Source of the DNA: Tissierellia bacterium
Lineage (GTDB): Bacteria; Bacillota; Clostridia; Tissierellales; Peptoniphilaceae
NCBI GenBank assembly: GCA_030537765.1
Contig: JAUNVH010000002.1
Span: 1-64,000, forward strand
Length of the DNA stretch: 64,000 nt
Direction of reading: 5' to 3'
Shown: piece by piece, positions 46,484 through 57,172 of the stretch
Layout: every line of letters starts with the position of its first letter
How positions within the stretch are numbered: position 1 is the stretch's first letter
Program-made: the position numbers and the translations under genes
Notes under the pieces: generated by a model
Told to the model about the DNA's origin: nothing
The model's input: only the letters and a program-made list of their open reading frames with translations
Databases searched by the model: none

Positions 46484-47842
46484 ATGAGACTTGGGACGAC
46501 TCAAGAATTAAGACTGCAACAAAAGTTAATAATGACTCAAGAGTTGAGACAGTCTATACAAATACTTCAATATTCTACATTGGAGCTTGTTGAATTTTTG
46601 TCAATCCAGACAGAAATTAATCCAATTTTGGAAATAGAGTCATTTGGCAAAAGTATAGAATTTGAAATCGTAAATCCATGCGAAGATCTTCATCACAAAG
46701 AAGATTATGATAATTATGCCTATACTCCTTATGATCCAAATAAAGATGAATTCGATTATGAGCGCTTCACTAGTTATAATAATACCTTATATGATTTTCT
46801 ATATGAGCAGCTTTATATGTCTCATTTAAATAAAGGCGAGCAATCGATCATCTCTTATCTGATCGAGAATATAAATTCAAATGGATATTTAAATCCTGAA
46901 TTCGAAATTGAATTAAAAGAATATGGTTGGAATGATGAAGAAATTGAAAACTGTGTAAAAATTCTTCAGACATTTGAGCCATTGGGAATTGGCGCTAGAA
47001 ATCTTTCAGAATGTTTAGAAATTCAATTAAAGAGCATGGAGAATATTCCAGATTATGCAATTGAGATTGTTCGAAATAATCTAGTCGAACTATCTAATAA
47101 TCGATTAGATTTGATTTCAAAAGCATATAAAATAAGCACAAATAAAGTTCAGGCCATATATGATCTAATAAAAAAATTGGATCCCAAGCCTGGAAGTGCT
47201 TTTAGATCTGATAGAAATTCTATAAAATATATTGTACCTGATGTCTATTTAAGAAAGATAGACGGAGGCTTTGAGATTGATTTAAATTCCGAAATTTTGC
47301 CAAAGCTTAAATATAATGAAACATATATTAAGATAATCGAATCTGACACTGATGAAAAGGCTAAAGAATTTTTAGAAAATAAATATAAATCGGCCGAAAA
47401 TATTTTAAAAGGCATTGAGCAAAGAGAAAACACTATTTTAAGAATAACAAATGCAATTTTAGACTATCAAAGAGATTATTTTTATGAAAACAAACCGTTA
47501 AAGCCAATGACATTAAAAGATATTGCAAATATGACTGACTTACATGAATCAACAATCTCTAGGGGAGTCAATCATAAATATATTCAAACAGATTCGGGGA
47601 TAATGGAACTCAAATGCTATTTCACATCGGCATTACAAGGTTCGAAAGGCGAAGTTTCAAGCAATGAAATTAAGAAGAGAATCGAACAGATGATAAAAAA
47701 TGAAGATCCTAAAAAACCACTAAGCGATCAAAAAATTGCTGAAGCTTTAAATCAATCGGGAGTTGAAATATCGAGGCGCACGATTGCAAAATATAGAGAT
47801 GAATTAAATATTTTATCTTCATCAAAGAGAAGAAGATATTAG
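46484..47842 (+). CDS. rpoN: RNA polymerase sigma-54 factor
   Basis: A 452-aa RpoN. Region I is glutamine/leucine-rich (LRLQQKLIMTQELRQSIQILQ), the core-binding middle follows, and the C-terminus has the helix-turn-helix and the RpoN box (ISRRTIAKYRDEL). It directs RNAP to -24/-12 promoters with enhancer-binding ATPases, none of which is in the window. The ATG at 46484 is preferred to the TTG at 46472 because TTGGAGAA sits before it. It trails the glycogen genes and precedes the cggR operon, a common clostridial location. Confidence 0.95.
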   Translation: MRLGTTQELRLQQKLIMTQELRQSIQILQYSTLELVEFLSIQTEINPILEIESFGKSIEFEIVNPCEDLHHKEDYDNYAYTPYDPNKDEFDYERFTSYNNTLYDFLYEQLYMSHLNKGEQSIISYLIENINSNGYLNPEFEIELKEYGWNDEEIENCVKILQTFEPLGIGARNLSECLEIQLKSMENIPDYAIEIVRNNLVELSNNRLDLISKAYKISTNKVQAIYDLIKKLDPKPGSAFRSDRNSIKYIVPDVYLRKIDGGFEIDLNSEILPKLKYNETYIKIIESDTDEKAKEFLENKYKSAENILKGIEQRENTILRITNAILDYQRDYFYENKPLKPMTLKDIANMTDLHESTISRGVNHKYIQTDSGIMELKCYFTSALQGSKGEVSSNEIKKRIEQMIKNEDPKKPLSDQKIAEALNQSGVEISRRTIAKYRDELNILSSSKRRRY

Positions 47843-47848
47843 ATACTT

Positions 47849-47884
47849 GAGCAGCTTATATAATCTTATATGAGCTGCTTTTTT
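47849..47884 (+). terminator. Glycogen-rpoN operon terminator
   Basis: A 15-bp stem (47849-47863 with 47866-47880; allowing a G-T pair and a mismatch), ending in AGCTGCTT and a T run. It separates rpoN from the glycolytic promoter. Confidence 0.85.
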
Positions 47885-47913
47885 AAATTTTTATAATAAT
47901 TTTATCTAAATAC

Positions 47914-47942
47914 TTGCATGTAAATTTGTCTTATGATATTAT
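47914..47942 (+). promoter_or_regulatory. Glycolytic operon (cggR-gap-pgk-tpi-gpm-eno) promoter
   Basis: TTGCAT (47914-47919) and TATTAT (47937-47942) are separated by 17 nt. The predicted start near 47949 falls inside the CggR operator, 60 nt ahead of the cggR ATG. Confidence 0.75.
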
Positions 47943-47945
47943 TAA

Positions 47946-47982
47946 AGGGACGAAAAAAGTATCGCAGGGACAAATTAAGACC
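47946..47982 (+). promoter_or_regulatory. CggR operator (tandem direct repeat)
   Basis: Two AGGGAC half-sites at 47946-47951 and 47966-47971, exactly 20 bp apart, with AT-rich spacers and an AGAC-C end. This matches base for base in layout the Bacillus subtilis CggR operator (CGGGAC-N14-CGGGAC-N6-TGTCC). It lies directly downstream of the -10, so bound CggR should block elongation or clearance, relieved by fructose-1,6-bisphosphate. Confidence 0.8.
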
Positions 47983-48001
47983 AAAGGGGTGATGCCAATA
48001 G

Positions 48002-49030
48002 ATGATAGACAAACTGTTTGAGTTTTTGCCAGAAGCGAGAGAAATTTTTTTAAAGAGATATATTATTCTAAAGGGAGTCTATGAAAATCCTTCGATTGGA
48101 AGGCGCGCTTTGAGTGAAAAGCTTGATTTATCTGAAAGAATCGTAAGAGATGAAGCAATGCGCTTGCGTGATTTAGACCTTTTAGAAATTAATAACTCGG
48201 GTATGAATATTACAGATAAAGGCATAGAAACTATCGAGGTTTTTGCAGCCGATTATCTGAGACTTGAAAGATTGCCTTCGCTTCAAAAGGCGATTAGAAA
48301 TCATCTTCAAAATGATTCGATTTATGTAGTTAAAAAAAACAGCATAGGATATTTGAGAGCTATTGGAATGCAAGCTGCTTTGGTTTTATCTCAAATTCTA
48401 TCTGACACAGATGTATTAGGAGTAACTGGAGGCACTACTGTATTAAATGTTGCCGAAGAATTTAATTTTTCAAATGAGATTCAAAATATCAGCGTAGTTC
48501 CTGCGAGAGGAAGCGTTGGCAATCTCTTAGAAGAACAGTCAAATTCAGTGGCATCAAAATTTGCAAATAAACTAAATGCCAAATATCACCCAATTTATCT
48601 GCCCGATAGTTTAGACAAACAATCTATGGATATATTAATAAATAACCATGAGATTAAAAAGAGTTACGATATGCTAAAGAAAATTGATACATTATTATTT
48701 GGCATCGGCCGAGCAGATATTATGGCTAAAAAACGCGGGCTGAAACGAGAAACTAAAGATTTTATATTAAAAAATGGTGCAGTCGGTGAAGCCTTTGGTC
48801 ATTATTTTGATATCGATGGCAAAGAAATTTATAAGCATGAAACTATTGGCATAAGTTTAGAAGATTTTTTGAAAATTAAAAGAGTAATTGGTGTTGCAGG
48901 CACCAAAGATAAAGCAAAGGCTATTATTGCAGTTTCGAAAATAAGAAAAGATATGACTTTAATTATTGACGAAGATGCATGTGTTGAAATATTAAATATA
49001 TTAAATTATGAAATGGAGGAAGTAAAATGA
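48002..49030 (+). CDS. cggR: Central glycolytic genes regulator CggR
   Basis: A 342-aa SorC/DeoR-like repressor with an N-terminal helix-turn-helix (about 20-75; ENPSIGRRALSEKLDLSERIVRDEAMRLRD is the region, key residues GRR and RIVRDE) and a sugar-binding domain with GVTGGTTVLNVAEE and VVPARGS. Bacillus CggR is inactivated by fructose-1,6-bisphosphate. The ATG at 48002 is fixed by an in-frame stop just before it. It overlaps gap by ATGA and should repress its own operon through the operator upstream. Confidence 0.95.
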   Translation: MIDKLFEFLPEAREIFLKRYIILKGVYENPSIGRRALSEKLDLSERIVRDEAMRLRDLDLLEINNSGMNITDKGIETIEVFAADYLRLERLPSLQKAIRNHLQNDSIYVVKKNSIGYLRAIGMQAALVLSQILSDTDVLGVTGGTTVLNVAEEFNFSNEIQNISVVPARGSVGNLLEEQSNSVASKFANKLNAKYHPIYLPDSLDKQSMDILINNHEIKKSYDMLKKIDTLLFGIGRADIMAKKRGLKRETKDFILKNGAVGEAFGHYFDIDGKEIYKHETIGISLEDFLKIKRVIGVAGTKDKAKAIIAVSKIRKDMTLIIDEDACVEILNILNYEMEEVK

Positions 49031-50043
49031 GTATTAAAGTAGGAGTTAACGGTTTTGGTAGAATCGGCAGAGATGTAGTGAGAGGTTATTATGAAAAAGG
49101 TTTCAATAATAAGAATCTTGAATTAGTTGCAATAAACGCAACTGGTGATTTGGAAGCTTTCAGAAATCTCTTCAAATACGACAGTGCATATGGAAGATTT
49201 GAAGGCACAGTTGAAACTTATGAAGAAGGTTTGGTAATTAATGGTGATAAAATTAAATTTGTAAACCATAGAGATCCAGCTGAAATTCCTTGGAAAGATT
49301 TAGGAGTTGAATTAGTAATAGACTCAACTGGAGCATTTAGAGATCAAGAAAGCCTTGAAAAGCATATTGCCGCTGGAGCAAAAAAAGTTTTATTAACAGC
49401 TCCTGGTAAGGGCGTAGATTGCACAGTCGTTATGGGTGTAAACGAAGATACCTATGATGCAGAAAAACACAATGTAATTTCAAATGCTTCATGCACAACC
49501 AATTGCTTAGCTCCACTTACTAAAGTTATTTTAGATAACTTTGGCATCGTAAAAGGTCTAATGACTACAATACACGCATATACTAATGACCAAAATATCA
49601 TGGATAATAAACATAAAAAAGATATGCGTAGAGCAAGAGCTGCTGCAATAAATATGATTCCTACAAGCACAGGCGCTGCCAAAGCTGTTGGTCTTGTAAT
49701 TCCTGAAGTACAAGGAAAGCTTACAGGTTATGCAGTCAGAGTTCCAGTCATAACAGGTTCCATGGTAGATGTAGTATTTGAACTTGAAAAAGAAGCTACA
49801 GTTGAAGAGATAAATGCTGCTGTTAAAAAGGCTGCAGAAGGCGAAATGAAAGGCGTTTTAGCATATACAGAAGATCCACTAGTATCTACTGATATAGTTG
49901 CAGACGACCATTCCTCCATCTTCGACTCTGGATTAACACTTGTTAAAGACAATATGGTTAAACTCGTTTCATGGTACGACAATGAATGGGGTTATGCCAT
50001 GAGAGTATTAGATTTAGCAGAATTTGTAGCAGACAAAATGTAA
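49027..50043 (+). CDS. gap: Glyceraldehyde-3-phosphate dehydrogenase, type I
   Basis: A 338-aa phosphorylating GAPDH with catalytic C156 (NASCTTNCLAP), the His in TIHAYTNDQ and the NEWGY end. Two features differ from standard glycolytic NAD enzymes: the cofactor-selecting Asp after VAIN is Ala38 (INATGD), and the S-loop LP pair of NAD enzymes is replaced by DNKHKKD with one extra residue. Both changes resemble GapB-type NADP-tolerant enzymes. It is nevertheless the only gap gene here and is in the glycolytic operon. Confidence 0.97.
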   Translation: MSIKVGVNGFGRIGRDVVRGYYEKGFNNKNLELVAINATGDLEAFRNLFKYDSAYGRFEGTVETYEEGLVINGDKIKFVNHRDPAEIPWKDLGVELVIDSTGAFRDQESLEKHIAAGAKKVLLTAPGKGVDCTVVMGVNEDTYDAEKHNVISNASCTTNCLAPLTKVILDNFGIVKGLMTTIHAYTNDQNIMDNKHKKDMRRARAAAINMIPTSTGAAKAVGLVIPEVQGKLTGYAVRVPVITGSMVDVVFELEKEATVEEINAAVKKAAEGEMKGVLAYTEDPLVSTDIVADDHSSIFDSGLTLVKDNMVKLVSWYDNEWGYAMRVLDLAEFVADKM

Positions 50044-50052
50044 TAATATAGT

Positions 50053-50082
50053 TATAGATTCGGATTTTTATCCGAATCTATA
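50053..50082 (+). terminator. Strong hairpin between gap and pgk
   Basis: A 13-bp perfect stem TATAGATTCGGAT (50053-50065) with ATCCGAATCTATA (50070-50082) and a TTTT loop. No good T run follows (TTCCTTTAT), so it may be a partial attenuator or an mRNA 3-prime-end stabiliser that raises gap over pgk output. Confidence 0.6.
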
Positions 50083-50106
50083 TTCCTTTATACGAGGGAG
50101 GAAATT

Positions 50107-51294
50107 ATGAATAAAATGACTTTAAAAGACTTCGATTACAATGGCAAAAAAGTACTTGTGAGATGCGATTTCAATGTACCGATGAAAGACGGAGTAATCA
50201 CTGATGACCAAAGAATTGTGGCTTCAATTCCCACAATTAAATATCTCTTAGATCAAAATTGCGCTATAATTTTGATGTCACATCTAGGCAGACCTAAGGG
50301 CGTTTCTAATCCAAAATTTTCATTGGAAGCAGTTTCAAAGAGATTGAGCGAATTATTAAATCAAGAAGTAGAATTTTTAGACGATGATCAAGTCGTATCA
50401 GATGATGTGAAAGCTAAAGTAAAAGAATTGAAACCAGGACAAATAGCTTTGCTTCAGAATACGAGATTTAGAGCAGAGGAAACTAAATGCGGCGAAGAAT
50501 TTTCGAAAGATTTAGCTTCACTTGCAGATTTTTATGTAAATGATGCTTTTGGAACTTCGCATAGAGCGCATGCATCTAATGTCGGCGTTTCGGGATATTT
50601 GCCATCGGCACTTGGGCTTTTGGTTCAAAAAGAAGTAGATATAATGGGCAAAGCTATTAAAGATCCAGAAAGACCATTCGTTGCAATTTTAGGTGGCGCA
50701 AAAGTTTCGGACAAAATTGGAGTTATCGAAAACTTATTAAACTTAGTCGACAAGATCATTATTGTTGGCGCCATGGCCAATACATTTTTGAAGGCACAAG
50801 GCAAAAATCTAGGCAAATCTTTAGTTGAAGATGATAAATTAGATATTGCAAAAGATCTTTTAGATAAAGCAAAAGCTAAAAATATAGAAATATTACTACC
50901 TAAAGATTTAGTTGTGGCAAAAGAAATGGAAAATGATGCAGAGTCAAAGACTGTTTCAGTCGATGAGATCGAATCAGATTATATGGCCCTAGATATTGGC
51001 AATAAGACTTTAGATGCAATTGAAAATGCTCTAAAAGATGCAAAGACTGTGGTTTGGAATGGACCTGCCGGTGTATTTGAAATGGATAATTTCAATAAAG
51101 GCACATTCGGCATTGCAAAGTTTTTGGCTAATCTAGATGCAATCACTATTATAGGCGGAGGAGATAGTGCTGCCGCTGTTGAAAAAGCAGGCTTGAAAGA
51201 TAAGATTACTCATGTTTCAACTGGTGGAGGAGCTAGCTTGGAACTTTTAGAAGGCAAGGAATTGCCTGGAATAAAAGCAATAAAAGATAAGTAG
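50107..51294 (+). CDS. pgk: Phosphoglycerate kinase
   Basis: A 395-aa PGK with the N-terminal KVLVRCDFNVPMKDG, LMSHLGRPKG and the C-terminal ATP-binding WNGPAGVFEMDNF and STGGGASLELLEGK motifs. It makes ATP from 1,3-bisphosphoglycerate. GGGAGG lies before the ATG. It is next to gap across the 50053-50082 hairpin and ends 7 nt before tpiA. Confidence 0.97.
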   Translation: MNKMTLKDFDYNGKKVLVRCDFNVPMKDGVITDDQRIVASIPTIKYLLDQNCAIILMSHLGRPKGVSNPKFSLEAVSKRLSELLNQEVEFLDDDQVVSDDVKAKVKELKPGQIALLQNTRFRAEETKCGEEFSKDLASLADFYVNDAFGTSHRAHASNVGVSGYLPSALGLLVQKEVDIMGKAIKDPERPFVAILGGAKVSDKIGVIENLLNLVDKIIIVGAMANTFLKAQGKNLGKSLVEDDKLDIAKDLLDKAKAKNIEILLPKDLVVAKEMENDAESKTVSVDEIESDYMALDIGNKTLDAIENALKDAKTVVWNGPAGVFEMDNFNKGTFGIAKFLANLDAITIIGGGDSAAAVEKAGLKDKITHVSTGGGASLELLEGKELPGIKAIKDK

Positions 51295-51301
51295 GGTGAA
51301 A

Positions 51302-52048
51302 ATGAGAAAAAAATTAATTGCGGGAAATTGGAAAATGAATAAAACCGCTAATGAAACAAAAGAATTTTTTGAAGAATTAAAAAAATACGATTTAAATAAA
51401 GATGTAAATATGGTTATATGTCCACCATTTAGCTCATTAGATAGGGCTGTAAATGCAGCAAAAGATATTGGCGTGGCTATCGGGGCTCAAAATATGAGCG
51501 ATCAAGAATCAGGAGCATTTACCGGTGAAATTTCTGCAAATATGCTCTTAGATTTGGGCGTAGAATACGTTATTTTGGGTCATTCTGAAAGAAGAGAAAT
51601 ATTTAATGAACAAGATGGGTATATAAACTCTAAAGTTCGTTACGCAATTGAGAAAAATCTGATTCCAATACTTTGTATAGGTGAAACTTTAGAAGAAAGA
51701 GAAGCAGATGGTCATTTTGACAAGGTTAAATCTCAAATTGAAAAAGATTTTGAAAATATCTCAGCTGAAGATGCCATTAAAGTGATCATTGCATATGAAC
51801 CTATTTGGGCAATTGGAACTGGAAAGACTGCAACTGCAAAAGACGCATCTGAAATGTGTCATTTCATAAGAGAAGAAATTAAGAAAATGTATAATGACGA
51901 AGTTGCGAATAATATTTCTATACTTTATGGCGGTTCCGTAAAGCCTGCCAATGTCAATGAGTTGATGAACGCTCCTGATATTGACGGAGCATTAGTTGGA
52001 GGAGCCAGTCTAAAAGCTGAAGATTATTCAAAGCTCGTTAATTTTTAA
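51302..52048 (+). CDS. tpiA: Triosephosphate isomerase
   Basis: A 248-aa TIM barrel with AGNWKMNK at the N-terminus, catalytic His in ILGHSERR, Glu in YEPIWAIGTGKTA and the phosphate-binding YGGSVKP and GGASL. The start ATG at 51302 gives the standard MRKKLIAGNWKMN; the GTG at 51296 is possible but poorer. It interconverts DHAP and GAP. Confidence 0.97.
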   Translation: MRKKLIAGNWKMNKTANETKEFFEELKKYDLNKDVNMVICPPFSSLDRAVNAAKDIGVAIGAQNMSDQESGAFTGEISANMLLDLGVEYVILGHSERREIFNEQDGYINSKVRYAIEKNLIPILCIGETLEEREADGHFDKVKSQIEKDFENISAEDAIKVIIAYEPIWAIGTGKTATAKDASEMCHFIREEIKKMYNDEVANNISILYGGSVKPANVNELMNAPDIDGALVGGASLKAEDYSKLVNF

Positions 52049-52058
52049 CGGAGGTAAA

Positions 52059-54895
<2,837 letters not shown>

Positions 54896-54905
54896 TATTA
54901 AAAAT

Positions 54906-54938
54906 TTATCCCGGTTTGATTGATACAGACCGGGATAA
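54906..54938. terminator. Bidirectional terminator, eno / hemL
   Basis: A 10-bp perfect stem TTATCCCGGT (54906-54915) with ACCGGGATAA (54929-54938), T-rich on the + side (54939-54943) and five T residues on the minus side. It separates the convergent glycolytic and tetrapyrrole operons; the hemL stop is at 54942. Confidence 0.85.
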
Positions 54939-54941
54939 TTT

Positions 54942-56207
54942 TTATAGATTTTTAAGCACTCTTAAATTTGCTTCTATTGCTTTATCTATAATATCTTCAT
55001 TATGTGCATGCGATAAGAATATTGCTTCAAATTGCGCCGGTGCAAATATAAAACCTTCTTCCAGCATGCCCTTAAAATAATTTGCGTACATATGGGTATC
55101 GGCATTTTTTACATCTTCGTAAGATTTAATTTGATCAAACTTTCCAAAAAACAGACTCATCATAGATTTATATCTAGAAATTTTGGCATCTGTCTTCGTA
55201 ATTTCGATATTTTTCAAAAATCCTTTTTCAAGTCTGACTGCCAATTTTTCTATATCTTCATAAATCTCGGGACTTTCTTTTAATTTTAAAATGACATCTC
55301 TGCCCATTTTCATTGCTAATGGATTGCCCGATAAAGTTCCTGCTTGATAGACATTGCCCACAGGACTTAATAATTCCATAATCTCTCTTTTGCCTGCAAA
55401 TGCGCCAACGGGCAAGCCGCCGCCAATTATTTTTCCAAAGCAATACAGATCTGCTTCGATATCAAAATCTTTTGCAATAGAGCCAAAACTCGTTCTAAAT
55501 CCAGTTATTACTTCATCAAAGATTAATATAATATTATTTTTTGCAGTGAGTTCTCTAAGCTCTTTTATAAAGCTTTTATCTGGAACGACAACGCCCATAT
55601 TTCCAGCAATCGGTTCAATTATTACACAGGAAATATCGTCAAATTTATCGATTGCTAATTTCACAGAATCGATACTATTATATTCGCAAACAATCGTGTC
55701 TTTTATTACATCTAGTGGAACTCCTAAAGAAGTTGGGGAATTGAATGTCAATGTGCCGCTGCCAGATTTGACCAGTAGCGCATCTGAATGCCCGTGATAG
55801 CAACCTTCAAACTTTATGATTTTATTTTTACTAGTATAAGCTCTTGCAAGTCTAATTGCACTCATTGTAGCCTCTGTGCCGGAATTTACCATTCGGACCA
55901 TATCAGTATTGGTAGACTCTGTAAATAATTGTGCCATCTCCACTTCAATCTTTGTGGGCAGACCAAAAGTTATGCCTTCTTCGATATAATTGTGTATATT
56001 TTTTCTAGTTTCTTTGGGATTGTGTCCAAGTATTAATGGACCCCAAGAATTTACAAAATCTATATATTTTTTGCCTTCAGTGTCATATACATAAGGACCA
56101 TCTCCGCGCGTGATAAAGATTGGATCCATCTCAACGCTTTTAAAAGCCCTAACTGGTGAATTTACACCCCCAGGAATTACTTTCTTTGCTTGTTCATATA
56201 GATTCAA
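54942..56207 (-). CDS. hemL: Glutamate-1-semialdehyde 2,1-aminomutase
   Basis: A 421-aa PLP enzyme (class III aminotransferase fold). Key segments: IPGGVNSPVRAF, VNSGTEATMSAIRLARAYT, FDEVITGFR and the PLP lysine K259 (CFGKIIGGGLPVG). It converts glutamate-1-semialdehyde to 5-aminolaevulinate, the second step of the C5 pathway started by HemA in this operon. Last gene of the minus-strand operon; overlaps hemB by ATGA. Confidence 0.96.
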   Translation of the reverse strand: MNLYEQAKKVIPGGVNSPVRAFKSVEMDPIFITRGDGPYVYDTEGKKYIDFVNSWGPLILGHNPKETRKNIHNYIEEGITFGLPTKIEVEMAQLFTESTNTDMVRMVNSGTEATMSAIRLARAYTSKNKIIKFEGCYHGHSDALLVKSGSGTLTFNSPTSLGVPLDVIKDTIVCEYNSIDSVKLAIDKFDDISCVIIEPIAGNMGVVVPDKSFIKELRELTAKNNIILIFDEVITGFRTSFGSIAKDFDIEADLYCFGKIIGGGLPVGAFAGKREIMELLSPVGNVYQAGTLSGNPLAMKMGRDVILKLKESPEIYEDIEKLAVRLEKGFLKNIEITKTDAKISRYKSMMSLFFGKFDQIKSYEDVKNADTHMYANYFKGMLEEGFIFAPAQFEAIFLSHAHNEDIIDKAIEANLRVLKNL

Positions 56208-57172
56208 TATTTTCCCTCCTTAATCCATTTAGCCATTTGCTTTGCATGGTACGAGATAATTAGATCAGCGCCGGCTCTCTTTATTGATATAAGTTTTTCA
56301 TAGATAATCGATTCATCTAGCAGTCCGGCTTTGATAGCATTTGTGACCATAGAATATTCTCCACTAACATTATAAGCTACAATATGAGTGTTGAAATTAT
56401 ATTTAGCCTCTTTTATAATGTCTAGATACGATAGAGCAGGCTTTATAATAATGAAATCTGCGCCTTCTTCTAAGTCTAATTCAATTTCTCGCATTGCCTC
56501 TTGACCATTATGAAAATCCATTTGATAAGATAATCTATCTCCAAATTGCGGTGCAGATTCTGCAGCATCTCTAAATGGACCATAATAGCTACTGGCATAT
56601 TTGGCGCTATATGACATGATAGGCGTATATTTAAAACCATTTTCATCTAATGCTTTTCTAATTTTTTCAACACGCAAGTCCATCATATCTGACGGAGCAA
56701 TAATATCTGCACCCATCTTTGCATGAGATACAGAAATCTTTGCAAGATATTCTAAAGTCTCATCATTTAAAACATTGCCATTTTCATCTACGATGCCACA
56801 ATGGCCATGATCAGTATATTCACACATGCATACATCGGTTATTACTAAGATTTCATCTGTAATAGATTTAATTTTTTTAATTCCTCTTTGAATTATACCA
56901 TCATCTGCATAGGCAGAACTTCCACAAGAATCTTTCGAAGCTGGAACTCCAAATAAGAGTACTGCCTTAATGCCTAAATCTACTAATTCTAAAATTTCTT
57001 CTTCCAATTTATCTAATGAAAAATGGTATATGCCAGGCATAGATTTAATTTCTCTCTTTATATTTTCACCCTCGACTAAAAATAAAGGATATATAAATTC
57101 AGATACATTAAGTCTTGTCTCTTTTAACATTTCTCTAATCACTTTATTCTGTCTCAATCTTCGCATTCGCAA
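56204..57172 (-). CDS. hemB: Delta-aminolaevulinic acid dehydratase (porphobilinogen synthase)
   Basis: About 322 aa. Zinc-type HemB: the cysteine-rich VCMCEYTDHGHCG segment binds zinc, and the Schiff-base lysines are in SYSAKYASSYYGPFRDA and IIKPALSY. It joins two ALA into porphobilinogen. The open frame continues upstream, but AAGGAGG ends at 57182; the TTG at 57172 has ideal spacing (9 nt), the ATG at 57166 is the alternative, and the ATG at 57181 touches the Shine-Dalgarno. It overlaps cobA/hemD by about 29 nt. Confidence 0.93.
   Translation of the reverse strand: MRMRRLRQNKVIREMLKETRLNVSEFIYPLFLVEGENIKREIKSMPGIYHFSLDKLEEEILELVDLGIKAVLLFGVPASKDSCGSSAYADDGIIQRGIKKIKSITDEILVITDVCMCEYTDHGHCGIVDENGNVLNDETLEYLAKISVSHAKMGADIIAPSDMMDLRVEKIRKALDENGFKYTPIMSYSAKYASSYYGPFRDAAESAPQFGDRLSYQMDFHNGQEAMREIELDLEEGADFIIIKPALSYLDIIKEAKYNFNTHIVAYNVSGEYSMVTNAIKAGLLDESIIYEKLISIKRAGADLIISYHAKQMAKWIKEGKY

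Noticed and set aside
47992-48021. Nine-codon frame overlapping the cggR start (ATG at 47992)
   Set aside because: Its ATG is only 2 nt after the Shine-Dalgarno and the frame ends at once; probably chance.
55354-55797. 147-codon + strand frame opposite hemL
   Set aside because: The hemL frame is strongly conserved and complete; the opposite frame has shadow composition and no start signal.
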